From contig JALMGJ010000005.1 in the NCBI GenBank assembly GCA_023362775.1, positions 63,431,463 to 63,495,462 of the forward strand: 64,000 nt of DNA, read 5' to 3'. The first letter of the stretch is position 1. The number at the start of each line of letters is the position of its first letter. Below, piece after piece: positions 24,230 to 35,023 of this stretch. Position numbers and translations under genes: made by a program. Below the pieces are notes generated by a model. The model did not search any database. It worked only from the letters and a program-made list of their open reading frames with translations, and was not told where the DNA came from. The DNA is from Charina bottae. Its lineage: Eukaryota > Chordata > Lepidosauria > Squamata > Charinaidae.

Positions 24230-25230
24230 AAATCTCAGTTCTAATATATGCGGATGACATTTCTCTTATCTCCTGCACAAAGTTTGATTTTAGAAGAATG
24301 CTGGCCAGATAGAGTGATTATAGTGAAAGCGAAAAACAGGATAAATAATTGAAAAACAAAGGTAGTTGTCTTTAAAAGAAGTAACATCAACCATAGGTTG
24401 TCAATTAACGCCCAAGAAATAGAACAATATTCTTCCTTCAAATATCTTAACCATCTCCAAAGGAGGGCAGTTAATAGCCCCTGCATTAAAATATTTCAGA
24501 GCAAGGTGCTAGCTTAGATGTTGTATGGAGCTGAGATCTAAATGTGTGTCAGCCTTGCGAGGTAGTCCAGGCAAGAAGCTTAACCAGCTCTATCTTTATT
24601 GTAAGGTTACATTAACAGAATCTTGCAGGTCTGAAACTACATCTGTCCCCCCTCACCTTTACAGTCCAAGAAATGTGGGAGGGTCCCTTCTGAGACATTT
24701 GTCATGTCCCCCTTCCTTCTGCAGGCTCAGCTGCCTCTTATCTGACTGTTGTCTAGTCTACAGCTCTTCCTCCTGTCTCCCGAGGTCATTCCCACATACT
24801 ATTACAGTGTGGGATGTGAAGATCACTGTCCAATTGGAAGTTGTCCAGAACAATTCCTAAGGAAGATTCTGGGCCTTCCCCAGGGCACCCCTGTTGCCTA
24901 TGTAAGGTAAGACCATCCTCAGTCTCGGTCAGTCTCCTTGCATTGCTGAGGAACTGTAAGAAATTAGAAAGCCTTCCAGAACTCCACCTAGTTAAATTCT
25001 GTTATGCGTATTGTATGAGTGGAAATCAATGGACCAAACTTTTGTCTTATATTAAAATACTGTTCTCCCTGAGCCTTGTGGGGAACGTAGTTCTTAGAGT
25101 GAAGAAAACATTAGAGATAGATTTTTTGAATGGGATGCCAGTAAAAATGCCATTATTATATAGTTATCAAAGTTTTCATTCTGGTACTGCCATTATAAGC
25201 AGTATAGAAGCTGCTCCCAGTAATTGATTA
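24230..25230 (+). pseudogene. Degenerate non-LTR reverse transcriptase, clade uncertain
   Basis: Near 24240 the plus strand reads ILIYADDISLIS (catalytic YADD). Downstream are NKKTKVVVFKR-like and SFKYL-like pieces with frameshifts, then MLYGAEI (near 24520). After an unrelated insert of about 300 bp (24545-24835) it resumes with VQNQFLRKILGLPQGTPVAYV-like residues and a LINE C-terminal segment. The YGAE and FLRKILG features are seen in R4- and L1/Tx1-like LINEs; I cannot decide between them. No intact ORF remains. Confidence 0.55.
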
Positions 25231-26905
25231 ACATTACCAGTGCTCCATTGAAGAAGGCTTATAGACTATGCCTTCAGGATATCTCCAAGGGAGATTTTGC
25301 AAACCCCAGTGGAACAGCACTATTGCCCCTGCAAGGTCTCCTTTCCTGACTTCTCTCCATCTTCAATTCTTCCCCTTCACCTCAGCCCCCTATCTATTCT
25401 GGTTTTTCTTTCCTGGTGTTTTGTTCTTTGCTGGCTCCTTATTTGATTCAATTCAAGCCATCAGTAACCTGTTTAACTGGCACCAATTTCTTATCTCCTT
25501 CCAGCCAAGGGCACTCAATTCATCCTTTTCCTGGACTATACATGAGCATTTCTGCACACCTGAAGTTCATCCAGAGTCCAAACATTTGCTTTTTGGTGCT
25601 TTCCTGTGATTTGTGAGGTAGCACAAAAGCTTGCTGGCATAATTTGCTCTGTCCCAACAGCCAAACTCTAATCTGCCTCAATAATAAGGTCAGTGAGTGG
25701 TACTGTCCTTACAGGTTCAATGTATAGCAATACCCTCCACCCCCAGCAAACTATTGGTGGATTCCATGCTGGCAGGAAAAAAAGTCCACAATCACTGTCC
25801 CTAATATGGTTTGGAGGAGGAGATGAATGTTGACTGATGGTTAGACCCATGGGATCCACAGGATGGGTGACGACTTTCTGGTTCCTCTTTACTGTGAAGC
25901 TGTCATCCAACCTGTGGATGATCCAAAGACTAACTCTTGCTCTGACTCTTTCATGCTCACTCTTGTTTGCTTGGTCTTTCTCCCTTTTTCAGCTTTCCCC
26001 TCTCTCTCTTGGTCTTTCTCTTCTTTTTTCTTATGCTCTCTTGTGCTATTTTGCTCTCACTCTCATGTGTTCTCTCTCACACATGTTCTCTGTTACTTGC
26101 TCATTCCCTTTAACCAATTCTTTCTTGTTTTATTTCTCACTCTGTCTAAAAGCAGCTTATGGGAAGTGGCTGTTGACAAGTTCTGGTGGGTGGACTCTCT
26201 GCTTTCCTGATCCCCCTTGATCGGGCATTGCAGCTCATCCTCTTCTCCACTCCTGCTGCTAGAACAGCAATCAAAAGCTGCATCATTTTACAAAAGGGAA
26301 CAAACTCAGTAGGCTTTGCACTGTTCCTGGTTCATGTGTGTAATGTATAAATGCCTTTTTTAAAAAAAAAAATTGAATCATTTAACAAATGAGAAGAGAA
26401 GGCATGAATTTGTGCAGGGAGCACTCCTCTCTGTTTGGAAGTTTAAACTCCACAGTCAGTGGCTGGGGCTGAAAAGTGCGGTATGTATGCTGCACTAAAA
26501 ACAGTCAATAGAAGTTGGGCAGTTTCTAACCATGTCATCATCACGGTCACCCATAAATTAAGCATATAGCAAGGCCTGTGTTGGGAGAAGATAGAAAGTC
26601 CCCCTTTAACATCAGATCAGCTAAATTCAAAATGAGTGACCTTAGCAGCCGGGGATGAGATGAAGGCAGTATCATGAGGACATGGCCTTAAAGAATAGTT
26701 AGGAAACTTCTTCAAGTTTCAGTTAAAAGGATGTGCAAATGTGCCCTAAAACAGATCTTCCTTTTTTTTTTTTAAGTTCCATTGCCAGCATTTTTGCACT
26801 TAGCAATTCTAACATTTCTAGGAATTGCATGATTCCTAGAAATAATCCCTAGTTGGGTTTAAAGCAACTGACAGAATGCTTTTAGATTCTCATTATTGAG
26901 GAGTT
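25231..26905. other. No gene recognised
   Basis: Partly CT-rich (25870-26160), which generates hydrophobic, serine/leucine-rich chance ORFs. The 25668-25711 stretch resembles 1163-1205. Confidence 0.5.
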
Positions 26906-27190
26906 GAGAGCCTCGTGTGGCGCAGAGTGGTAGGCAGCAGTACTGCAACCGAAACTCTCCCCACAACCTGAGTTCGATCCCAGCAGAAGTTGGTTTCTCA
27001 GGTAGCCGGCTCAGGTCAACTCAGCCTTCCATCCTTCCGAGGTCGGTAAAATGAGTACCCAGCTTGCTGGGGGAAAGGTAATCATGGCTGGGGAAGGCAA
27101 TGGCAAACCACCCCGCTCCATAGTCTGCCAAGAAAATGTCAGTGAAAGCGGCGTCCCTCCAAAGGGTCAGTAATGATTCGGTGCTTGCAC
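26906..27190 (+). mobile_element. tRNA-derived SINE, 11-bp TSD
   Basis: The tRNA-like head is gagcctcgtgtggcgcagag (A box) and gagttcgatccc (B box). The conserved body is tcggtaaaatgagtaccc, then ggggaaggcaatggcaaacc and cagtaatgattcggtgcttg. The 11-mer attgaggagtt flanks it at 26895-26905 and 27191-27201. The body differs from the other SINEs in the window, so it is a separate family. Confidence 0.9.
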
Positions 27191-27369
27191 ATTGAGGAGT
27201 TAATATTTTCCAGGTGTATGTGAAATAGATCATTGGCTGTGAAGCAGTTCATTATATCTGGATAAGGATAAGGTTTTTTTTTTCTTAGCAAAGATGCCCT
27301 GTAGCCTTTTTGTGGCAGGCAGCAGTTCCAATGATCTAATGCTACATTATGTGAATGGCTATTTAGATA

Positions 27370-27788
27370 CAGGTAGTCCTCACTTAATGAGTGCAATTGG
27401 GACCGGCAACTCCTTAACACAGCCGTTAAATGAAATATCACGTGACTGCGCCCTACTTACAACAGTTCTGCTGCTGTCATTAGGCAAATCCTGCACCGTT
27501 GTTAGGTGCAACGTCACATGACCATGACTTGTGATTTCCTGCTGGCTTCCCTATTGACTTTGCTTGTTGGAAGCTGGCTGTGAAGGTTGCAAATGGTGAT
27601 CATGTGACTATGGGATGCTGCAACCATTGTAAATGCAAGCCAGTTGCCAAGTGCCTGAATCACAATCACGAGACCATGGGGATGTTGCGATGGCCGTAAG
27701 TTCGAGGACTGATTGTAAATCTACTTTTTGAGCAGTTGTAGGTTTGAAAGGTTGCTGAATGAGGCAGTCATTAACTGAGGACTACCTG
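27370..27788. mobile_element. Complete TA-flanked MITE (Tc1/mariner-like), 419 bp
   Basis: Inverted termini: caggtagtcctcacttaatg on the left and cattaactgaggactacctg on the right, bordered by TA on both sides. TA duplication and the terminal motif fit Tc1/mariner (Tigger-like) non-autonomous elements. The interior carries no ORF. Fragments of the same family lie at 11411-11622 and 12058-12200. Confidence 0.88.
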
Positions 27789-27790
27789 TA

Positions 27791-28479
27791 CTTAGACGAT
27801 TAGGAATGAGGATTCATTAGATGTTACTGAACTCCCTGTACTCTCAGGATGCCCAATGGAAAAGGATGCTGAGAGTTACAGTATAGCAATATCTGGCAGT
27901 GCAAGTTTGATATGAGTAACCCATTTGCTCATTTAAACAGAAAATAATTAAATATAAACAACAGACTACTAGTATCAATTTTACTGTAAAGCAAAAAGGA
28001 AAGAGAAGTCTGGAGTCCTCAAATTTATAGAAAATGCTGTGAATCAGTGGAGACTTCCACTCATAGAAAGACGAGTTGGTTATTTTTGCCAATCCTCTTC
28101 TTCATTTATATCCTGCTTCTACATTACCATCTCCTGTGCTGGGCAACTTCCACAGCAACATTTGGGAGACTGCAGGGCAAAGAAGGGGTTATCTAACATA
28201 TCCTCACTCCCTTTCCAACAGGAGGAATAATCTATGGGCGATCTCTGGTTGCAGGTCTCCAGATCTAGCGGAAGGTACGTTCAGCATCTGAATATTACAT
28301 GGGATGTGTGTATGTTAAATGAAGACATTATATTGTTTTAGATTCAGAATATCTTGTTTCTAATTATATTTGCCATGGAAAAGGTCCAACCAAATTAAAT
28401 AAATTCATAAGGGATTTATTTCATTCAACTCCTGTGGTGATGACTTCTGTTCCTTGAAAGGCCTTCACTGAACTGTTCT
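27791..28479. other. No gene recognised
   Basis: Unique sequence leading to the microsatellite; short ORFs only. Confidence 0.5.
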
Positions 28480-28553
28480 TTCATTTCATTTCATTTCATT
28501 TCATTTCATTTCATTTCATTTCATTTCATTTCATTATTTCATTTCATTTCATT
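28480..28553. repeat. (TTTCA)n microsatellite
   Basis: About 14 copies of the pentanucleotide TTTCA with one interruption (tcattatttc) near 28532. Confidence 0.95.
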
Positions 28554-29968
28554 TTTTATTTTTGTTTTAACAAGGTTCTTCATTTGAAAAGGTTTACCGT
28601 GTCTTGCTGCAAGTAGTTGTCATTGCCTGGTAAAATCACAAGCAACCAAAAGTCAGAACTGTCAGTTCAGAAAGCACTACTTGTTCCGCTTAGTTAAAAC
28701 ACACACTAAGAAAACAATACTGGCAAATACCGTAATCTTTAGCAGGCCAGCAGAGGAATGAGGGTGGTTCAGCAGGCAACTGCAATAGAATGAAGATAAA
28801 AAGAGTGTCTGGTTTTATTCTCATTGATGGTTGGCAACAGGAAATATGTTGGCGGAGAAGAAGAATATCTGATAGGTCATCTGTTGTGTAATGGGGATAA
28901 AAGACAGAAGACAGATGAGGAGAAGCAAACCTCAGAGAGGTGTACGATGTTATAACAGAAAACATGAAAGCAACACCTTTATAAACTGACAGAATTTAAT
29001 GTCATAGCAAACAGAGCTCACAGAATCCATTATTGGTGAAATTAAAAAGGAACCGATTGTGAAGATTTCTGTTAAAAATGTTTACTTTTATATCAAGTTC
29101 TTCATTGTTTACAAGACTATGTCTCACTATAGGGGTGAGGAGGGGGTGTGAGGGTTTTTTTCCCCGTAAGAGTGATGCTTCTTAAGAGCCATATACTATA
29201 ACTTTCTATATTAAAACTGATTAATCAATTAACTTTAGTGTTTCACTGCTGCCTTCTGTCCTATTTCCAGAACAGTTGGTTACTCTTGAATCATTGTGGC
29301 TGATATTTCAATACTTTGAGAGGTTCTATATGCATTAATCTCTTTCTCTCTCTGATACTATTTCACAGTACAATCCTACGCAACTCTAGTAAGAGCTGCT
29401 TCAATGAATTTTATCGTTTTCTTTCGTTGAGTAAAGTTCATAGGAATGCTGCCTTTACAGCTAGAACTAAACATGTACAAAAATGATCCTATGGATTGTA
29501 TAGAAATATGCTCTGTATGTTTTGTAGAAATAAGTAGGCTCCCTCTCAAGTAAGTGTGTACTGCTCTGCAACTTTGACGAAATTGACTGATAGGCAGTAA
29601 TCACCAGGAAGGTGATTTGTGAGACATTTAGAGAGTTTTAGAGTTTAAGGTGGATGTCAAATGTGCTGTTCTGCACAACAGTACAACCATTTGATTAAGA
29701 TTGTCCACTACTGGAATATATTCTATGCATGTTTAATATTTGGCCATCCCACTATGTGTTCTATATCAAGCTGAGCTAAAAGTTAATAACATAAGCCATT
29801 TATAAGCAAATGTTTTAACATGCTTTAAGACAACATAATGTGAAAATATTGGTCCTGGCATGTCAGTTGATATTTCTACATCTGTTTTCAAGATGAAATT
29901 GTTTGAGGTGCTGGCATAACTATTGTGCAGCTGATCCAACAGCAGATGTCAGATGGGCGAGAAAGATA
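28554..29968. other. No gene recognised
   Basis: Unique AT-rich sequence without supported features. Confidence 0.5.
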
Positions 29969-30046
29969 GGTTATACCTAGGGTCGGCAAACTTTTTTATG
30001 CCAGGAGACATTTTGACATGCTCGAGGACATTTTGACATGCTCGAG

Positions 30047-30166
30047 AGCCAGGGGGCGGGGTTTGAGGGCGGGGGCCAATCGCGTGGAAGGGGGCGGGGT
30101 TTGCGGGCGGGAGCCAATCACGTGGAAGGGGGCGGGTTTGGGGCGGGAGCCAATCACGTGGAAGGG
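30047..30166. promoter_or_regulatory. Three tandem GC-box/CCAAT/E-box modules
   Basis: Three ~38-bp units each hold a GC box (gggggcggg type), gggcggg, a CCAAT box in gccaatc, and an E-box-like cgcgtgg or cacgtgg. Perfect CACGTG occurs at 30119-30124 and 30155-30160. An isolated unit recurs at about 31310-31335. Just outside, gacattttgacatgctcgag is duplicated (30007-30026, 30027-30046). Sp1-, NF-Y- and USF/MYC-type factors bind such motifs; activity here is inference. Confidence 0.7.
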
Positions 30167-30217
30167 TAAGATACAGGGCTGCGCTGCGCTTGGCCGGCCG
30201 CCCCGGCCCTCGCTCAC

Positions 30218-30744
30218 CTTCCATGGCCGGTCCTCGCGGGCCGCTGGCGACGCTCCCGTCCCGCTGCACCCCAGCTCTCCAAGGCACGCAGGCTGACCAA
30301 GGCGGGAACGTCTGGTCCCTCCGCTCCCTCCAGCTCCGCCAGCAGCACCGCCCGCCCCGTCCCGCCGCCCGGCCACCTCCGCCGGCTCCATGCCCCCGCT
30401 GCCACCACCCCGGCCAGGCTCCCTGCGCCGCCCTGCCGCTCGCGTCCCGGGCCTGCGCCCTCCACCTGGATGCCGCGGAGCAGCGCCATCTCCAGCCGCA
30501 GCAGCCCCTGCAGCCGCTCCTGCGCCGCCTCCGACAGCGCCGCGTCCCGGGCCAGCAGCGCCTCCCTGCCGTGCCGGGCCTCGCTCAGCTGTGCGCGGAA
30601 GCGCTCCAGGTCCGGCGGCTCGTCCAGCTTCACAGCCCAGCGCCAGCGCGCCCGGACCGGCTCGGAGACGTGCGCCGCCAGCAGCGCCTCCACCTCGGTC
30701 AGCCAGCGCGCCAGCCGCTCCGGCGAAAACTCCGGCGCCACCAT
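30218..30744 (-). pseudogene. Captured first-exon-like ORF, unidentified gene
   Basis: From ATG at 30744 the frame reads MVAPEFSPERLARWLTEVEA, with further segments EPVRARWRWAVKLDEPPDLE and AAQERLQGLLRLEMALLRG. This is a helical, coiled-coil-like protein start with natural amino-acid balance for about 95 residues. It then becomes Gly/Arg/Ala-rich. The frame reaches ggaag|gtgagcg, a consensus splice donor with exon end at 30218 and GT at 30217-30216. It runs into a stop only just after the donor. I do not recognise the gene. The upstream ~165 bp may be its 5' UTR. It lies on the same strand as the BCL2L10-like piece, 168 bp downstream of it. Confidence 0.5.
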
Positions 30745-30911
30745 TGCTCGCCAGCTGGACCCTCCTCCCCAAAGGCGGCGCTCTGCAGGCCCCGCTTTCC
30801 AGGGATTTCCAGTGTATTTTTCTGCTCCGGCCACGGAAGGGGCAGCCCCACCTCGCTCCTGCAGCCCCTGCCGGCCTTTCCGCTTCCCATCTCTGGTAAG
30901 GCTGCCGCGCT

Positions 30912-31073
30912 GCAGGCGTTGCGGAAGAAGAGGCGGTTGCGGCTCTCCAGCTCGTTGGTCACCCGCCGCAGAGTCTCGGCCGAGCGGCTGGGGGGCAGCG
31001 CCGCGTCCCCCAGCCGGTGCTGCAGGTAGTCGCCCAGCAGCTGCGCCGTCTCCTCTCGCAGCGCACCCAGCAT
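30912..31073 (-). pseudogene. Captured BCL2L10 (NR-13)-like N-terminal fragment
   Basis: From an ATG at 31073, 54 codons read MLGALREETAQLLGDYLQHR, then a proline turn (ALPPS), then LRRVTNELESRNRLFF. BCL2L10/NR-13 proteins start with a BH4-like L(R/K)EETxxLLxDYxxHR and continue with a helix ending in R-FFR-C. The match covers the BH4 region and the next helix. BCL2L10 is an apoptosis regulator of about 180-200 residues with BH domains and a C-terminal membrane anchor. Here everything after the RNAC peptide is lost, without a splice donor, so this is a truncated copy inside a transposon. The identification rests on motif memory, not a search. Confidence 0.72.
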
Positions 31074-31548
31074 GGCGACGCTCTCCTGCCTGCCTGGCGA
31101 GTGCTTCGGGGGGCGGCGGCGGCGGTGGCCGTTGCAACACGGGCGGAGGAAGAGGCACTTGCGGCGGCGGTGACCAACCAACTTCCCCACCCGCCGACCT
31201 CGAAGAAGCGCTGCCTGACTCAGGCGAAAGTTGGAAGGCTCCCAAGGGCGGGAGGAGGAAGAATCAATCGCCCTCCTCCAGCGCCGGCCATCAGAGTTTG
31301 GGGGCAGGATCCAATCGCGTGGAAGGGGCGGGGGTGAGTTCAGCTGCGGAAGAGCCACACTCAAGGGGCCAAAGATCCGCATCTGGCTCGCGAGCCGCCA
31401 TTTCCGACCCTTGGGTTATACTAAACAAAATGGCTTTAAATAAAAAAATAAAACTAGACCAGAAATACTTTGAGAAACATGGCTAGCAATACAGTATTTT
31501 AATCTACATTGCAACAATAATTTTATTAGGTCAGCTTATGATTTACAA

Positions 31549-31777
31549 GAGAGCCAGTTTTGTGTAGTGGTTAAGGCATCAGGCTAAAAACAGGGAAACC
31601 ATGAGTTCTAGTCTCGCCTTAGACACAAAGCCAGCTGGGTGACCTTGGGCCAGTCACTCACTCTCAGCCCTAGAATGATGGCAATGGCAAACTGCTTCTG
31701 AAAAACCTTGCCAAGAAAACTGCAGGGACTTGTCCGGGCAGTCTCTGAGAATCAGACATGATTGAACGGGGGAAAAA
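31549..31777 (+). mobile_element. Sauria-type SINE with 11-bp TSD
   Basis: The tRNA-like head (gtgtagtggttaaggcatc and a gagttctagtc B box) is followed by caaagccagctgggtgacc and cagtcactcactctcagcc. The 3' end agaatcagacatgattgaac resembles the BovB tail. The 11-mer atgatttacaa flanks it at 31538-31548 and 31778-31788. Related copies: 52799-53005 and 63841-64000. Confidence 0.93.
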
Positions 31778-31788
31778 ATGATTTACAA

Positions 31789-34316
31789 AATATTTGAAAA
31801 TTTTTGAATGGCTAAGAACTCTTAATCAGACTAAAAATCCAGGAAAAAAGGAAGGAGGACTACAACTAGTAGTCAGGTTCTGTCTGAAGCAAGTTACTTT
31901 TAAGATGGGTGTTGGAATGTTCACAGACATGCATTGGATTCTCTTAGGTGCATAAGTGATATTAGAGTGTATCAAATACTCTTCCAAAGCTTGCTGGGTA
32001 GAAGAAAAAACTATTGCCCTCCCCACCAACATTTCTGGGAATATGAAATCTAGAAGTTTAAACTAAAAAAGTGTGCTTATCCTTTCAAATGCACACAAGT
32101 CCTTTGATAGGTGGCTAACAAGAGAGCGATCAGCAAGGCAGTCTTTATATGAACAAAGTTGTAGATAATTGAGGCCTAGATCCTAGGTAAAGAAAATAGG
32201 GCTAAATCATGTTGATATTGAATGTTTGGCTCTTGGCTTTAGGTGTATCAGGCTTCAACTACACAGAATTAATGTTGTTGAAGTTATAATGAAATTATTT
32301 TGGGACTTATTGCTTACTTAAATTTGGCCTTCCTTCTGAAACCGATTTCATCCAGGCAATACTGAAAAAAGGTCTATGTAAGCAAGAGCATTTATAACAA
32401 AATCTCCATGTTTAGTTGACTTGTACAGTCCCCAGAAACTGTGTACAATAAAAAGTACAGTAATAAAATTAACAATAAAAAACAAATAAAAGCATAAATG
32501 TATCACTGAGAAAATGTGTTAAGAATCATCCAATGGACTGTCGTTGGCAGCAGAACTGGGGTGGGGCTTCATTTAATCAAGAAAGGAAGTTCTGATGAGA
32601 TTCTGACCCTTCAGAAGCTCCTGCTGAAGATTATAGGTTGCATCTTATATGCTCTGAGTCTTGGTCGTTGATTATTTCCCAGACAATTGAATAAGAGCCC
32701 AAGACATTCACCTGCAGGGTGCTACCCATAAACCCTAGCTGCTCATATTATTTTTTGAGAAACTTCATGAACAAGGATTTTTCCTCTCTCTCTAGTAAGA
32801 CACAATGAATTAAAAATGACGATGAATTAAAAATGGCAATTCAATGGATGGTGAAAACAAGAAAATAAAATATACAAAATATTCCTAATGAACAGGTCTT
32901 GAAAAATTTATGAGCTAGGTAGCTATTTCTCAGGGAGCTAAACTCATTAATAGAAATGAGTGAAAGATGGGGGTGTCTTCATGGCTTTTGCAAAGCAGAT
33001 CCTAAAATTAGTAGTAAGGGGAAAAATCTTGATGCCAGAGTGCCTGTGTAGTAGTTGCTAACAAGCTCTGAATCCAAAAAGATGTTAGATTTGGATCATG
33101 GCATCTCATTAATCAACCATCTTGATGCTAAGAAGGGTGCCTAGGCAATGATAATCTCTTGGTATGGAGAAAAGATAAAGAATTCCTCATGATGGGAATG
33201 TAGCCCTCACCTAATTCTCCCTTGTAGGTCTGCCTTAAGTACTCCTGTCGTTTTCCTGCTGTGTGACTCTGTTCACGGATTCCTTCCCAATGGAGTTTTT
33301 GAATTGTTATAAAACCAGGATTTGCTGTAAATTGATACAGGGCATCATGACAGTGCCAAGAACCCTGTCATCATTCAATAAATTGTAATAATTAATAGTG
33401 GATGACCTCACTGGGTGAATGAATGACACAGGTTGCACAGGATGACGACGTCTCTCCAATCCACTAAATTAATCGAGCTGGGTATATACTAGGCATTGTG
33501 CATGAATTGTGACAACCTTGTAGAAATAAGGAATTGTTTCACACTTCATTTGCAAACTTGGAGATAGGAAATGAATTAAACTTCATACAAACACTCAGGA
33601 GGTTTAGAAAGAGTCCTATCTCTAAGTCGTCTGTATTATTCATCCAAAGGAATTTGGTATCAAAGTAATTATTAATGATAATTCCAAAGTAGTTGTTTCG
33701 CTTCAGGATTTTTATGATTAAGAATGAAATGAATTAGTAATAAAAATCCTAATACATAGCCATCCTTAAATATAATTTCCTATCTAATTTTGAATCTCCT
33801 TGTATTTTGATTATGGCTGCTTTTCTTTTTCTTCCTGACATATTCACTTTTAAAGCAATATTATTTTATTAAAGGCGAATCTACTGATTTTTCTCAACTC
33901 TAATGTGTCTTTTCATGCATAGATTAATATGTCATTCATGGTGTCACATTGGTATCTATTATGCAAAGGATTAACAATCAGAATGAAGATGGGGAGCAAA
34001 AGAACCTTTAAATTGGGTATTTGGAGGGTGATACTTGGAAGCAAGGCAACAGCTTGGTTATAGCAGCCACTGGCAACTGCCATGAATAGGCCAAGTGCAG
34101 CATAGAAAAGGCTATTATGTCTCATCCCATTAGCCTGCAACCTCCTTGCTAAGAGTTACAGGGGAGAAGTTAAAAATCTGTGCTTTTCTTCTGGGAAAAT
34201 AGGGATCTTGGTCTATTGCATCAGCAATGGCTCACCAGCAAATCTAGTGACCCATTAACTTCAGCCAACCTGGAAAATGGTCAGAGATTATGACAGTTGC
34301 CATGCAAAACATCTAA
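31789..34316. other. No gene recognised
   Basis: Unique AT-rich sequence. A weak LTR-like patch (ttataaaacc near 33308, attcaataaat near 33376) has no definable ends. Confidence 0.5.
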
Positions 34317-34632
34317 AAAGGTAAAGGTTCCCCGCACACATTTGTGCAGTCGTGTCCGACTCTAGGGGCCGGTGCTCATCTCCGTTTCTTAGCCAAAGAG
34401 CCAGCGTTGTCCGTGGAAGACGCTTCCACGGTCATGTGGCCGCATGACGCGCGCGGAACGCTGTTACCTACCCACCGAAGTGATACCTATTCATCTACTT
34501 GCATTTGCATGCTTTTGAATTGCTAGGTTGGCAAGAGCTGGAGCTAGTGCGGGAGTTCACTCCGCACGCAGGACTAGGGATTCGAACCTCCGAACTTGCA
34601 ACCTTCCAATCAACAAGCCTGGCGGAGGGTAC
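34317..34632 (-). mobile_element. tRNA-derived SINE (minus), same family as 22271
   Basis: Reading from the plus strand: ggtaaaggttccccgc, cagtcgtgtccgactctagg, tggccgcatgacgcgcgcgg and tgcatttgcatgcttttgaa, ending at the tRNA-like head with gattcgaacctccgaac (B box reversed). It is nearly full length and inverted relative to the copy at 22271. Confidence 0.85.
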
Positions 34633-34972
34633 TAAAATGCCTTTTCCAGCACTAAACTATGAAGAGAGGACCAAACTAGTCTGGTGGCTCTTCTTAGGGT
34701 TGGTTTTCACATGACCGTAGAGCATGGGAACTTCTGCGAAGTAGTACATTTTCTAGTTTGAAAGCTTGCTTAAAGATAAAAGCACTCTATCCACACTGTG
34801 TAAGATGGTAGCCTACCTCTGTTAATATGAGAAACTGCTTTCATAAGACGGGAAGGAAATGGGAATTGTTGTGTGTAACTTCTTGTGAGATGGGCAGCTA
34901 TATAAATTTGATTAATAAATAAAACAAAATAAATAAACAAATATGCAATACAACAGAAACATTTATTTAACA
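34633..34972. other. No gene recognised
   Basis: Unique sequence with TAAA-rich remnants near 34905-34940 that may be a decayed LINE tail (gatgggcagctatataaatt precedes them). Confidence 0.45.
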
Positions 34973-34976
34973 GAAA

Positions 34977-35023
<47 letters not shown>
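34973..35023. repeat. (AAAT)n microsatellite
   Basis: About 12 copies of the tetranucleotide AAAT. Confidence 0.95.

Larger units (their letters stand above)
29977..31413 (-). mobile_element. hAT-type element, 1,437 bp, carrying gene-derived DNA
   Basis: The termini ctagggtcggcaaac (left) and ccgacccttg (right) form an inverted pair. They are bordered by a perfect 8-bp duplication, ggttatac, at 29969-29976 and 31414-31421. Both end regions match, in inverted order, those of the 556-bp element at 35610-36165: atttttttatgcc-type end and the tggctcgcgagccgc end. There is no transposase. Instead a GC-rich, CpG-dense interior holds, on the minus strand, a BCL2L10-like N-terminus (30912-31073), a second first-exon-like ORF (30218-30744) and promoter-like tandem modules (30047-30166). 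The layout resembles plant Pack-type elements that capture host exons. Confidence 0.88.

Noticed and set aside
25863..26220. Hydrophobic ORFs that look like membrane proteins
   Set aside because: They arise from a CT-rich tract giving Leu/Phe/Ser codons in several frames; no start context, no homology.
30190..31486. Long plus-strand ORFs (up to 338 codons) in the GC-rich hAT interior
   Set aside because: They are Pro/Ala/Ser/Arg-rich shadow frames of CpG-rich DNA with no domain; the minus strand gives the sensible peptides.
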